This document shows, in pieces, positions 32,179-44,680 of a stretch of DNA of 64,000 nucleotides. The stretch comes from Pseudeuparius sepicola. Its lineage: Eukaryota > Arthropoda > Insecta > Coleoptera > Anthribidae. Each line of letters starts with the position of its first letter. The first letter of the stretch is position 1. Under the pieces are notes generated by a model. It did no database searches, was not told where the DNA came from, and saw nothing but the letters and a program-made list of their open reading frames with translations. The position numbers were made by a program, and so were the translations under genes. The stretch lies in contig OY987299.1 in NCBI GenBank assembly GCA_963920635.1, forward strand, positions 28,598,901-28,662,900, given 5' to 3'.

Positions 32179-33290
32179 CAGGGTGATTCAGTCATGATGT
32201 AAAAAAATTTAACCACAGATGCGGGAAAAATAGCTTAATACGAAACCGAAATTTAAAAAATTCAAGTCTACAAAAAAAGATAAAGGCTGCAGTGGCGCAG
32301 ACAAGATACAAAACTAAGCACAAAATGTGCAAATATGCATCCAAACTAAAACACTATCACTATTTACTTTCAACTTAAGTAAGTACAAGTTCATGTTCAT
32401 GGCCTCTCGAATCACGGAACGCTCTACATGCCACGGTCCACACACCTGGACTCAAGATATTAACAAGACCGAGTCGCCAGAGTCGCTAGAGCGCCATAGT
32501 CGATATTGTTCCTTCCTACCGCATGCTACCGCCACCGCTTCACCATTACTGTTGTTTTGGGAATAGCTATTCAGCCCCCATTAGTTCACATTAACGAAAC
32601 TCAGGGGGCGCTAAATTTACTTTAACGTAGGAGTAAAACGAATTGTAACTACTTTTTGAACATACCTTGAAGTAATTTTTGCCGATATGAATTAGCTGCG
32701 GTTGAATAAACTGTTCACAAAAACAATGCTCCTACTTTCCGAGATGAATGGGACCATCTATCCGGCGCAGAGGCGTCTGAACTTGCCCTCCCGTCTAGTA
32801 ATCTGTAATAACTGAATTACCGCAGCATTTAATGTACTAAGTCTCTGCCAGTCAGGCTGTTTCGTTGCTTAGCGAAAAAAAAAACAATAAAAAACAAACC
32901 GTGCAAAATATGGATCGCTGTAAGCGTCGTTAGCGTTGCCGGTAGCAATATTCTTGTGCAATTTGGAAATTGTGATACAAATGTGTGTGCGGAAATTCGC
33001 GAAAAGACCTCAAGCAAATTTACTGGTGTTTATGATGTGAATACAACATTTTCTTAAGATGTTTGAAGTGTTATAACGCCTGCCCTTTGTAGAATCAAGA
33101 CTGAATCTGAATACACCAATAACGCACATGAGAGGTAAATATTTCTTATTTATTCAGTTTTACCTTCCACAAAACAAATGTAGCAAAATAACTCTCCAGT
33201 GCCAACTTTGATAGTTGACATTGGGGCAGAAGCGTCAAGTTATACTCGGATATTAAGATTATCGAGGTGTTTCTAAAATTTGAAAATAAA
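32179..33290 (+). mobile_element. ITm family fragment (CAGGGTGATTCAGTCATGATG)
   Basis: It starts TA-CAGGGTGATTCAGTCATGAT. Parts match 40640-40810 and 41790-41930 in the same orientation. The segment 32660-32850 matches the reverse complement of about 36910-37080. No right terminus is present; the copy ends near the retrotransposon fragment at 33303. Confidence 0.6.
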
Positions 33291-33302
33291 ATACTTAAAT
33301 TA

Positions 33303-33645
33303 ATAAATATTTACCGTCCTCCCTCTTCTGATGCGGATGGGTTTGTATCTGCTCTAGATGAATATCTTGAAAAACCCGAAAATACCAAATGAGATATTAA
33401 AATATTACTCGGAGATATAATAGTAGACACGGTTTTTTTATCATATATTAATGAACACACTCGAGTGGATGGCAGTTCTAAATCATGTATTGATCATATA
33501 TTTGTTAGTGACACTAGAAATGATTTTTTTAAGTATGTACCAAATTATTGTACTCGAGACTGATGTGACTGATCATTACTCCACAATATTGCAAATATTA
33601 ACAGATGTAGAGAGAAAGTATCAGTCAACTAAAGAACTTTGCTGA
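33303..33645 (+). pseudogene. Endonuclease fragment of a non-LTR retrotransposon
   Basis: The frame reads INIYRPPSSDADGFVSALDE and, after an in-frame TGA (33390), DIKILLGDIIVDTVFLSYIN, EHTRVDGSSKSCIDHIFV, up to a second stop at 33561. The sequence ETDVTDHYSTIL follows in another frame. IYRPPSS, GD-x-x-x-D (degenerate GDFNID), SCIDHIFV and TDHYS are landmarks of the apurinic-like endonuclease of LINE elements of the Jockey/CR1 type. It nicks target DNA in the intact family. No reverse transcriptase remnant is nearby, so this is an isolated relic. Confidence 0.78.
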
Positions 33646-33661
33646 TTTTTCAGGTAATACA

Positions 33662-34580
33662 CAGGGTGATTCAATCATGATGTGAAAAAATTTAACCACA
33701 CAGACGGGGAGGACTTACGCGAGAAAGGAAAAGGAGAAAAGATTGTTTTGCCGAACTCTAAAACATGGAGCAAATTAACCTTAGTACCTAAGTAACTCGG
33801 TGCTCCGGTACCCTATGTTGCCCCTTGTGCGCAACTCGTAGTTATAGTTATGGCGTACCTTATACCCAGCCCACTTGCCGCTCAGCTGTTCGGTAAGGAT
33901 GTCTTCGCTCTACGCTCAGCGTTGTGGATACCATATTGGCTATACTCGTTCCCTTGGTATATACGACAGCTTAGGTAGAATCGGCCAGCTACACGAGAAA
34001 ATTGCTACTGGTACATTCTTGTGGAAATATCCATCATGGATCAGTGGCCTTATTACCATATCATAACAGATATCTTAAACGGGCTATGAGATGCTAGGTC
34101 TGTATAGTTACTGGTGGCATTTTTGAATAGTTCCTCTAAGCAGTTCTGACAAGTAATAAGCGTTTGTACATTTGCTTCGTCTTTTTAACTGATGCTCAAC
34201 GAGCTTTTGGTAATTAGATTGAGATTTGGAAAATAAAAACTAGTCAAAAGGGTAATAAAGTAACATAGACCATAATGTTTTTATCGTTACAAACGAAAAA
34301 ATGCCCTAAAAATTAAAAAACCACAAAAAATAAACGATCTTCTGGATTTTTGTCAATATTTCGTCATTTTATTTTAGATTTCTGTGAAAACGTAAAGAAA
34401 AAGCAAATTTAGAATATATTACGTTGTGCAACTGGCAACTGGGCCGAGGCAAGGATTACGTTGCCTGGACCACAACCTTCTCAAGCTTACAAGCCCTGGT
34501 GCAAACATGTGGCAACTCCGCAGCGGGACGGTTCAACGGGTCTATGCAGTACAGAGCAGTCTGCACTTTGGCTTAGTTTA
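33662..34580 (+). mobile_element. ITm family fragment, second subtype
   Basis: It starts CAGGGTGATTCAATCATGAT. The body matches the reverse complement of parts of 55620-58600, including CTAAAACATGGAGCAAATTA, GTACCCTATGTTGCCCCTTG and GTAGAATCGGCCAG. The matching terminus is absent on this side. Confidence 0.55.
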
Positions 34581-36326
34581 TCTTTTCTAATGGATATTCA
34601 ATCCTCTTTTTAATTATAATTAAATACATTTGTGAACTTTGTTTCAATAATTGGGTACCTACCTATGTAAGTAGATACATTTGTTTAACAGACAATAAAA
34701 GCAGTAGCAAGTGACAAAATATACACAGAAGTATAAGTATTTATAAGTACGATTCCTGGTGTGGATAAGTATTTTTGTAAGAATTTTTCGCAAAGTGCGC
34801 GATCAGGCAAATGATCTATGGTTAAATTTTCATAAAAATACAAACAAGCGAACAGAGAATAGCATGTTGTGAAGAAGAGTAATCTCTTCTGATTGAAATG
34901 GCAGTTAGGGTCAATTTCATAATATATTCAACTAAATTATCTTTTGACTTTAACATTAGGTAAAGAAACTTTTGCAAAAATACTAAACATTGGTTGGATT
35001 GTTAGAAAGCTCTTTTAATTTTCAAGGGTACTTTAGTTTGCTTATGCAATTGGCATTTTATTCTTAAATTTTCGTCCTTTGGAAAGCCCAAAATGAATAC
35101 AAGTTGACCGCTTGTCGTCAAGCAAAGATAACCTAGCTATACTTCAAGTTATTATTACGATTTGACTTACAGCCAGGTATATAACTAACTTCTAGCTTCC
35201 CTCGACGGTTCTAGGCATCTTGAGGCTTGAAATTGTAAAGGCACGATTCTTCACTTCGAACTTTTATAGAAATATTTCAGTTTTGCACAAACAAAACAAT
35301 AAAAAGCTGTCGCCAGCAATTCGGGCTGTCTGTTTCCACCCAGAGAAACACTGCCTCGTGGTAATCTGGCGAAGATAGCACTACCCGCACTACACAAATT
35401 AATTCTGGTAAATTTCTTGTAAAATCAACTGACAGGCAGTGTCAGGGCACGCGACGTGGACTCGCATCCCTTGTTGCTAGTTTTTTCTACTTCAGGGCTT
35501 CTCCTAAAGTCGGCTGTGCCTGGACCCTTAAACAACCTCCTCGGCCAAAAAGTGCTCGAAGTGACTTTGAAGTTTAGTTCTGAATATACAGAGCGTAATA
35601 TTATTTTTGTTTAAACCTTATAACTTGAAAAGTAAAGCTTTGATTGGATAAGTTTGTTGGCAAAATATACCTACGTTCTTTACTAGACCACTGGAAATAT
35701 TGAAAGCAAAAAAAAAACATAAAGAATAAATATATCCCAAAAACGGTTCCCTACCTACAAAGCGGAATACATTTTCTATTTTTTATTTCCCATATTAAGC
35801 CCAGAGCATCAACTCTGGAATAGCCTTACTTAAAATAATAATTGAAATAGTTTTAAACTTCGCATGTTTTTCCCGCCGATATTCTATGGCATTTTGAGCT
35901 TTTTGTGTTCTTTCACATGATCACAAAATCTGAAAATTTGCATCTTTATGGTGGCCATTATGGTGCAGTGACCGATGACTCTTAAACAGTAGTCCTAAAA
36001 ACAATATATTTTGTAATTTCTAATGAAAGATGGTCCACAAATTTAGAAGAGAAATAACTGAAAAGAGTCGAGGAGTCTCTGAGGAGTTGATATTAACAAA
36101 ACCCTTTGTGACTTGATCTGAAACAACAGATACTGGTAAACAAACTTATTCTTGATATGGTTAACAAACTAGACAAAAAGTAACAAACTATACTGCCTCG
36201 CGGCTGGTAAATGCTGTGCGACAGTTTAGTTTTAGTAATGACCAACATGTATACGGTCGGCCGTTAAGAACTTTAAACCCCATATCTTCTTTGTTCAGTT
36301 TCGGAACTGAAAGGGAATCATAACTG
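34581..36326. other. AT-rich stretch, nothing recognised
   Basis: No TIR pairs, tandem repeats or supported exons were found. A fragment of the 15129-15249 hairpin lies near 35531-35552. Confidence 0.35.
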
Positions 36327-36540
36327 TCAAATCCAGCGCGCCATCATTTCATAAGAGACAATTCTTTCCCGGCTCCTTAAAAGCGGCGGCGGAGGGCCGT
36401 AAATTCCGACCGCGGCGCCAGCCCCCGGGATTTATGTCGCGGGTTTCCCAGGTCCGGTGCAGGTATAGTGCCGATAAAAGGGGAACACAAATCTCTGGGA
36501 AGTTGCGGACCTGGGAAGATGCGGAATTATACCGCCAGTG
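36327..36540. repeat. GC-rich duplicated block, copy 2
   Basis: It is the direct copy of 29910-30130, 6.4 kb away. It ends about 30 bp before the next ITm element. Confidence 0.75.
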
Positions 36541-37103
36541 CTGGAGCCGGACCCATATACATAGGTGCCTGTACAGGGTGATTCAGTCATGATGTAACAA
36601 ATTTTAAGCACACGGTGGGGGAAGTCTCCTAAAAAGGAAAATACGAAAGAATTTTTTTCTCGAAGTTTAAAACCTGGGGCAAATGAACTTTAATACTTGA
36701 GTAATTTGGCGCTTCTGCTTCAATGTCAACCGTCAAGGACACAATTTTTAAATTGCACGAGAATATTGCTCCCGGCGACGCGTAATGACGTCGATCCATA
36801 TTTTGCACGTTTTCGTTTTTTATTATTTTTTTCTAAGCAGTGGTTGTTATGATATGATTGTTTAGTTTATTGACTGCGCCACTAGACGCTGGGGGCTTCT
36901 GTGACTTAGAGCATCAGATGCGCCAGTAATTCAATTAGGTATTATCATACGGGACGGCAAGTTCAGGCACCGCCGCAGATAGATGGGGATGGCTCCATTC
37001 ATCTCGGAAAGTAGGAGGATTGTCTTTGTGAACTATTTAACCCCGCCAATTCATATCAGTAAAATTATTTCAAGGTATACTCTTAAAATAATTAACAAAA
37101 AAT

Positions 37104-37440
37104 TAAAACCGACTTCAAAAATTTGACCGTATGCACACTCCACTAAAATTTAAAAAAAAATAACAAAAAATAACACCGACTTCACAAATTTGCCCGCCTG
37201 CACATTTCAACTAAAATTTAAATCTATTTAGATATGATATGAATACATCATATCCTACATACATCATAACTTACTGTCACCGACTCCAAAGTAAACTCAA
37301 TTTAGAAAGAGAAAAATATTTCTAAAATTTTAGTTGAAATTTGCATACGGGCAATGCGAAGTTGGTGTTATTTTTTTGTTATTATTTTTTTAAATTTTTA
37401 TCCGGCAAATTTTTAAAGTCGGTTTTAATTTTCTTGTTAC
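37104..37440. repeat. Inverted-repeat element with AAAACCGACTT ends
   Basis: AAAACCGACTTCAAAAATTT pairs with AAATTTTTAAAGTCGGTTTT, and TTTCAACTAAAATTTAAA pairs with TTTTAGTTGAAA further in. A related GAAGTCGGTT motif lies at 38057-38066, after the adjoining tandem array. Confidence 0.65.
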
Positions 37441-37559
37441 AATTTTTTTATTTCTTATTTTTTTAGTGAATTATTAAGAATTATCAATATCGGTCCAATA
37501 TTAAATTCCATCCCCTATTTGTCCACCCTTAGGATTGAAATTTTTCTCTTCAAATTTAA

Positions 37560-38076
37560 TTTCTCTTCAAGTTTAAATGAGACCACCCCTTTCTAATAAA
37601 ATAAGAACCATCCAAATCGGTCCAGTAAGAACTTTCATTCCCTATTTATCTACCCTTAGGAAGTGGAATTTTTTCTTTAAATTTAAATGGGACCACACCT
37701 ACGGTACCCCTTTTCCAATAAAGAAAGAATCATCGAAATCGGTCCAGTATGAAATTTCATCCCGTATTTTTCCACCCTTAGGGGTGAAATTTTTTCTTCA
37801 AATTTAAATGGAGCCACCTCTAAGGTACTCCCTTTCTAATAAAAAAAGAATAATCGAAATCGGTTCAACATGAAATTGCATCCTCTATTTGTCCACCCTT
37901 AGGGGTGGAATTTTTTCTTCAAATTTAAATGGGACCATTCTGTAGGCATACCCTTTCAAATAAAAAAGAATTGTCCAAATCGGTTTATAAATGACGCGAG
38001 CTCTGAGGTAACAAACATAAAAAAAATACAACCGAATCGATAACCTCCTCCTTTTTTGAAGTCGGTTAAAAGTCAC
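37560..38076. repeat. Degenerate tandem repeats of about 110-120 bp
   Basis: About four units recur, each with GAATCATCGAAATCGGTCCA, a segment TATTTGTCCACCCTTAGG and TTTTTTCTTCAAATTTAAAT. The array ends CTCCTCCTTTTTTGAAGTCG, a motif common in insect repeats. It may be the body of the element whose ends are GACTTC/GAAGTC. Confidence 0.75.
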
Positions 38077-38859
38077 AATTCGTTATAGTCCTACGTTAAA
38101 ATTTCATTGATGTGAACTAACTGCGGTTGAATAACTAATTATTCCCAAAACAAAAGCAATGATCGAGAGAATACATTTTTTTGAAATAACTGGGAAAAGG
38201 TACAAAAAAAGTAAATTTACGATATGTTGTGCAACTGGAAACTCCGCGCCCTCGGGTCGGTAGCCTCGACGCGCGAGCTTAACAGCTGATCTGGTGAACG
38301 CCGTTAACAGGGGGTTTTAATACCCTTCTGAAAAAATATTTTTTTATTTTGACTTTTGTTTTTTTTTTTAATTTCGTATTCGTATAAGCTATTTTTTCCC
38401 ACCTATATGGTTAATTTTTTTTACATCATGACTGAATCACCCTGTATAAAGTAAATGCTACAGGGTGTCTTTGACCCGTACAAAAATTTTAACTTCGGGT
38501 AGGGTTATTGGGTCTATAGTGTTTTTTAAAAAACTCAAAAATTAAATTTCCGTTTTTCCATAAAAAAGTTTCAAAAGATTTGAGAAGGCTGGCCTCGTTG
38601 CGTGTTCCATCTTTCATCCTAACTTCAAGTCTAATGAAATGACTCTGAAAGACAAAACATACCTATGACATAAAAAAAATTCAGAAGTTTATCTTTGTAC
38701 GTTCTGGAAATATTCGGCATCTACAGCGTGTCCTGCCCTGATGTCCGGAAGAGGGAAAAGTTTTTTATTCGTGGGTTTACGACAAAAAGTCACTCTTTAT
38801 AAAAACTCCTGCTTGTTCCAAAACGCCCAAAACTATTAAAATATTTTTGATTTGTTATA

Positions 38860-39535
38860 CAGGGTGTTCAGTATTTCGAAAAAGGTAGAAAAATTTTGTT
38901 AGTCACCAAGAGTAAAGAACCCTTGTTTTTGACAATATCGAAAACTATTATCAAGGATGTCATCCAATCCTCAGGGGGTTACAAATTTGAGGTTTCAGCA
39001 ATTTATGTTGAATTTTTTTTAAAAAAAGGCGGGCAGGTAATTTGTTTGTGCCGCTTTATTTGATATTTGTAGAATTTATACAATAATCAATTTTTTCAAT
39101 GCTATTACATCAATTTATTGCTAACAATATGAAAAATTCAGTTAAACAAGGAATAATATTATTAAAATTTACAAAAATAAATTTCATTCAAATTTATTGC
39201 CTCCAACTTCTGCACAAATTTCAACTCTTCTAATAAATTCTCTATACACATTTTGTATTTCGTGTAGACGAATATTTTCAAAGATGGTAAATATTATTTG
39301 GTTGTCATAGCCACAGCCACCCGTGATTTTAAACTGCTCTATTATACACGCAAGAATCAGGTGGCCGCCTTGTTAAAAAAATCAACATAAATTGATGAAA
39401 CCTCAAATTTGTAACCCCCTGTGGATTCTAAATGACATCCTTGATAGTATTTTTCGATATTGTCAAAAACAACGGTCCTTTGCTCCTGGCGACTAACAAA
39501 TTTTTTCTAAATTTTTCGAAATACTGGACACCCTG
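38860..39535 (-). mobile_element. Inner mariner-like element, 676 bp
   Basis: The ends are CAGGGTGTTCAGTATTTCGA and its near complement, with arms of about 150 bp (AACCTCAAATTTGTAACCCC against its complement). The centre keeps a piece of transposase at 39184-39360, which marks it as an internal-deletion derivative. Confidence 0.75.
39184..39360 (-). pseudogene. C-terminal relic of a mariner-like transposase
   Basis: The minus strand reads ENIRLHEIQNVYREFIRRVE and then ICAEVGGNKFE, followed by TGA. The pattern Y-x-x-F-x-x-R-x-x-x-C-x-x-x-x-G-x-x-F-E is the C-terminal signature of mariner-like transposases; compare RRIRKCIRVEGAHFE in the complete gene at 4342-5481. The catalytic domain is missing. 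Confidence 0.65.
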
Positions 39536-39672
39536 TAGAAAAAATCAAAAATATTTTAACAGTTTTGGGCGTTTTGGAACAAGCAGGAGTTTTTATAAAG
39601 AGTGACTTTTTGTCGTAAACTTACGAATAAAAAACTTTTCACTCTTCCGGACATCAGAGCGGGACACGCTGT

Positions 39673-40290
39673 ATATAAAGAAGTTAATAGGAAGAAGTTA
39701 ATAGTATTATAGACAAAATACAAAAATAAAGTAATTAGACACCTACCAAGGTTAAACTAAAACACGAACAAAAGTGAAGAAGTGAAGAAGTTAGCCCAAC
39801 CCGGGCCAACTCCACCGATTTAAATAAATAAATCACGTTCAATCAAATGTTGCTAATGTCATTTATCCCACTCTAACTATTCACTGACCATAAACTATCC
39901 AAAACTTACCTGCGATGCACTCCGCCGCGGTGCAACGGAAATGACGAATGGCCCGGCGTGGCGTCTCCAAAGTTCGCTAATTAAAATCGGCGACCGTTCG
40001 GGGAGTTGCAACTCGTCGCGGCGCGGCGCGGCGGCGTGTTTATGCAGTTCTTGACTCCCAACTCTCAACTTTCTTAATGGCCGTAATGCGACGAATAATG
40101 GCGCGTTTAATGTATGCTAATGGCCGCATACAACTCCGGAGTTGGGTCCACGTTAAAAACGGCCGAGCAGTTTCGGACCAACTTCACCGCCTGCGAGCGC
40201 CAAGGGCCTGCCGGAGATTGTTTTGCAAGTTTCGTGTTTTATGGGTGGGGATAGATCAAGATGTTTGTCTAGACGATTCTTATTAGGGCC
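39673..40290. other. AT-rich lead then GC-rich island with homeodomain-like motifs
   Basis: About 39900-40260 is GC-rich and single copy within the window. It contains CTAATTAAA, TTAATGG, TGCTAATGG and GTTTATGC. Frames here are short and unsupported. Such clusters of TAAT-type motifs fit an enhancer, but this is inference. Confidence 0.35.
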
Positions 40291-42028
40291 TCGTGTAAAA
40301 AAATTACCTGACTGTAGATGAAATAAGAATCTGAAGTTAAAAAAATTCTAAAGTCAACCAAGAAAAAAACATTTTCAGAAGTGTACTAACCCACTTATTA
40401 TCAACGGCGCTCGCTCTGACTCATCAGCTGGTAAACTCGCGCGTCAAGGCTGGTGAATCTCGGCACGATGTTGCCAGTTGTACAACATATCGTATATTTA
40501 CCTATTTTTTACCTTTTCTTAGATATTGCAAAAAATGTATGCATAGTCTAAGTGAATTTATTACCTTTTTTGATTTTTCAATATCACTCAACGGTAATTA
40601 GTGGAGGGCAAAGGAATAGGGAGCGCTTGATTAGGTTGCACTTGTTTGCAGACACTGCAGTATCAAACAAAACACAAAACTAAGCATAAAATGTGCAAAT
40701 ATGCACCAAAACTAAAACGCTCTATCACTGTTTACTTGAACTTGAATAAAAGTTCATGGCTTCGCGAAACGCTCTATACGCCACTCTGCACACACCTGTA
40801 CCCACAGAACAGATTAAATTATACCAACACTCAAGACTGTCAAAAGTCAAGAGCTTTTATTTAACTTCACCTGTTAGTATGTATGTATGTGTGGGTCGAA
40901 TCTTGCAAGCTGAATTAGAACCACTTCCTGACATCCGATTGAGCTGAAATTTTGCATACACCTTTAGTTCCGGTAACAATACAATATGCAATACTAAATA
41001 TTGTAATACTTTCAAAAAGGCCTCCGCTCCAAGATGGTGGATGATGTATTTTTTGTCAACACCCTTAATATGGGTATCAAATGAAAGGGCCTGAAGAGTA
41101 GAAGACGATAAAGTCAGTGACATCGCACTAAATTCAATATGGCCGCCGCTCCAAGATGGCGGATGATGTATTTTTTGTCAACCCCCTTAATCAAATGAAA
41201 GGGCTTGAAGAGTAGAAAACGAAAAATTTAGTGACATCATACTAAATTCAATATGGCCGCCGCTAGACGGGTAGAAAACAATAAGGTGAATGACTTCATA
41301 CGAAATCCAATATGGCGGCCGCCCCAAGATGGCGGACTAAATTTCTTTACCACCCTCCTGACATGGGAATCAAATAGGTACTAAAAAGCACAAAATAAAA
41401 TTGAAAATTAAAAAAAATAAAAAAACAAGCTTTGATTTAAGCCATGCACTAAAACCAATAAAATAAGTTTAGGTTTTCGTTAAGATAATTCAATTCCAAA
41501 TTACGACAAGTTTTTGCAAATTGAAAAGCTTGTCGCGCGAATTGTAAAGAAAAAATGCATACTTTGGCAAATAGGTACTTGCTTATCAACCAATCACTGT
41601 TCAATAAAATTAATTGGTACCTACTTTCATCAACATTTCGCGCGACAAGCTTTTCAATTTGCAAAAGCTTGTCGCAATTTGGAATTGAATTATCTTAACG
41701 AAAACCTAAACTTAGCTTATTCGTCTTGGTACATGGCTTAAATAAAAGCTTGTTTTTAAAAAGGTTTTTTAACATTAGCTTGAAGTAATTCTTATTTATT
41801 CAGTTTCACGTTTCACTTTCCACAAAAAGATTGATTGAAATGTGCCAAAAAAGCTCTCCAGAGCCAATCATGACTTACTTTGAAGCAGGAGCGTCGAGTT
41901 ACTCCGATGCTAGGGTTCATTTGCCCCACGTTTTAAACTGCGACAAAAGAGGCTCTTTCCCATTTTCTTTTTAGTACGCCTCCCCACTGTGCGTTTAATT
42001 TTTTTTAGATCATGGCTGAAGCACCCTT
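40291..42028. mobile_element. ITm family copy with internal insertion
   Basis: The right end GATCATGGCTGAAGCACCC is a degenerate family terminus. Segments 40640-40810 and 41790-41930 match 32300-32460 and 33130-33240 in the same orientation. The segment 40870-41770 is a different repeat lying within it. Confidence 0.5.
40870..41770. repeat. 900-bp repeat with ATGGCGGC units and palindromic tail, copy 1
   Basis: The first half holds about 3.5 degenerate units of roughly 120 bp with GCCGCTCCAAGATGGCGGA, GATGTATTTTTTGTCAACCC and CAAATGAAAGGGCTTGAAGA. The second half (41425-41760) is a palindrome with arms GTTTAGGTTTTCGTTAAGAT and GCGACAAGCTTTTCAATTTG. Open frames in the palindrome mirror each other. 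A direct second copy is at 59680-60537. Confidence 0.85.
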
Positions 42029-43642
42029 AATGTACGAACTAGAGTGGCACATCAAATGAAATGGGATATTTTGTTTTAGAAAAATTGCTTCATTACATTT
42101 TTGATTTTTCATTTTAATCCCAAGAGAGACCAAATTTTATCAAATTCATTATTTTAAAGTCGATACCATCCACAGTTGCTAATAATATTTTTGACGTAAA
42201 ACACTTTTTTGTAGTAAAAATCTTTGTATTTTTCACAGATATATATTTTTTTAAATCCTGTCAGTGCGCTTTCGGTTAAACAACCATCATCAGTGTCATC
42301 TATAATACGTATAGCTAAAGTATAAAATCACAAGATTAATTAAGCTTATACACTTACCTGTCGAATGCAAACTCTAACAAACTCGAAAACCACATGTTGG
42401 TAACCTCAAAGGTTTTAAATTAAGAATTATGAGCAAAGACGTGGTAAGACTTCGTCAATCAAGCTGCTAAACCCACCAACCGGTTCAAAATTAAAACTGT
42501 AAACGTTTTACGAACTTTAAATCTAAACAATAACAGACAGATTTTATAAATAAAATTACTTTGGCCAAGACATAATACAGGTTAAAAATGTTTAAGAGAC
42601 TAGGGAGAGGCAAAAAACTGACGATATTTCAGCAAATGATAACGTGATAACTGGTGCCCTATCGGCTTATCGTGAACCTGAATGGAGAGCAAAAAGTATT
42701 AGTGGTATTTCAAGAAATAAAAAAGTTACGGGGTACGAAAATTCTGAATTTATTCGATTATGTCACAGGTTTGTGTTCAAAACGTAGAATAAATTGATAA
42801 CCAGAAGATTTGGTATAAATCCCTTAGAAGTGGCATCCAATGTATTCTTAATTTTACTCTCAGAGAAAAATAGAAATCTTAAAGTAGCCTTACTCCGAAT
42901 CCATGTCAACAAATATACTCGGGATTGGTGTCATATTCAAAAATTTTAAAACCATATTTTCTTTACTTTATACAAAATTCAGTCGATGGGAAAATGTTGT
43001 ATCTATAGTTCCACACCGAATTATTTATATAATATTAGCTTTTTCAACTTTTTAGGCCATTTCCCGAATGATATTATACGTCATGGTAGAGCTAATTACC
43101 GTAATGCACACAAAATTTTTCATTCGTTATTATGAATAATATCTAGGAAGGCATGTTTATCAAAAACAACGGACTGGGCTTTTGCATAGTAACAAAATTC
43201 GCAATTTCACGCGACCTAAATAAGCAAAGCTAAACACACTGATGGAAAATTAAATCGAAACAAAACCGGCTAAACTAATAATAACTGAACCTGTCCCAAC
43301 ATTCGCCTCTAAGTGGACAATGTTGCCGAATCACCAACTCCAGAAGTAAGGAGCATATGGGAGGGTAGGGGTTCATTGAGAAAAATTATACCAAACGATT
43401 TTTTTGCATAGTGCCAAATTTCAAATAAACATTTTAAAAATACCTCAGTTGGCATTAGGGGTGTCCTACTTAACATAGCTTTTGGTCTACAGCTCGCTTC
43501 ATTTTTATTTCAGAATCAAATTTTGCAAATAGAAGTTGAATAAAACTGGTCTAATATTTATTTCATGTTTCAATTATGCACCTTGTCCTATATTCACTGA
43601 TCCCATTAAAACTAATTAGGTAAGGATGTCGCGGTACCTACA
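42029..43642. other. AT-rich stretch, no gene recognised
   Basis: About 42580-42780 stays open in more than one frame for short distances, with no motif. Nothing else was seen. Confidence 0.35.
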
Positions 43643-43644
43643 TA

Positions 43645-44680
43645 CAGGGTGGTCCAACTTTTATGGGCAAAACTTCAAAAATCCATAGAAAACAAAATAA
43701 GTAGATTTTTTTTCATATAAACATGTAAGTATCGAAATCCTAATAATTTTAGTTTTTTTTTTCAAATCTTTCCTTTTATTTTTCCTAACAGGGCAGTTAA
43801 TGCAAACATATTTGGTACAGTTTAAACAAACATTAAATGCTGCAAACTAAAAATAATTCGGCCTGTCTACTTCCACCAGTGCCGGAGAGGCGGGAATCAA
43901 CCATAATATTTTTTAATAACAACATGATATGCCACTGGAGAAGTAATGTTTTTTGCCTTCACTAAAGTTCCCAATCGCTTCTAAGAAAAACTATTCTTGA
44001 CTTTTTCCAAATGTCCCGTTTTTTGAAAAATTCATTTTCACGCTTTTTAAATTTTTTAGCAGAAGAAAATGAAAGCAGGTCTAAGTTTTTGAAATTTTGC
44101 ACAGTTTTTCATTTTAAACAAGTTACCTTAATAATATTTTGACATGAAAGCTAAAAACGACAAAACTCAAAGGAGGCTTATCCTTTTAAAATTTTGTTCC
44201 TCTACTCAGTTTTTCATTCTATACATAACATATTCTCGCAAAACCTAGAAAAAGAAGACTTTACTGGTGAGAAAAATTAGTATTTTCAATATTTTCAAGG
44301 CACACATATTTTTCCAAATAGAATTGCCTCAGATTAGTTCCAAAACAAACGCTAACCCCAGAAGATCAAATTTAAACTTGACTAAATTTCAAAATTAATT
44401 TGTCAAAAAATCTATCGAAAACAAAAGTTTCTTTTTTAGAAAAGATATTACTTTTCCAGTGGCGTATATTTTTTGTATTAAAATGTATGATGGTTGACCA
44501 TTGAAGGCGGGGGTAGATAGGAAGGAATTATTTTCAATTTATAGCATTTATTAATATTTGTACAAAACTAAACTGTACCAACTATGTTTGCTTTAACTGT
44601 CGTCCTTTAGGAAAATAAAAAAAACGTTAGGATTTCGATACATATTTAGAAGTTTTGCCCATAAAAATTGGACTACCCTG
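43645..44680. mobile_element. ITm-type foldback, 1.04 kb
   Basis: TA-CAGGGTGGTCCAACTTTTAT pairs with ATAAAAATTGGACTACCCTG-TA. The arms include GGTACAGTTTAAACAAACAT and GATATGCCACTGGAGAAGTA with their complements. The right 260 bp are included in the tandem duplication that follows. No transposase is seen. Confidence 0.85.

Larger units (their letters stand above)
36574..38444. mobile_element. ITm family element with both ends, 1.87 kb
   Basis: TA-CAGGGTGATTCAGTCATGAT at the left pairs with ATCATGACTGAATCACCCTG-TA at the right. The inner sequence of the two sides differs. The middle is occupied by other repeats (37104-38076). It is the only copy of this family here with two intact termini. 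Confidence 0.8.
38724..39671. mobile_element. ITm-type foldback with a second element at its centre
   Basis: TA-CAGCGTGTCCTGCCCTGATG pairs with CATCAGAGCGGGACACGCTG-TA, and the outer arms are nearly identical for about 135 bp. The inner 38860-39535 has its own CAGGGTGTTCAG...CTGGACACCCTG ends. Either it was inserted at the centre of the outer palindrome or the arms simply contain terminus-like sequence. Confidence 0.75.

Noticed and set aside
41449..41741. Two overlapping opposite-strand frames beginning MQIEKLVAR
   Set aside because: They are mirror readings of a palindromic repeat tail that recurs at 60.2-60.5 kb.
32179..42028. One very large nested ITm element from 32179 to the terminus at 42028
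   Set aside because: The two ends match each other poorly. Internal segments repeat in direct orientation, showing independent copies.
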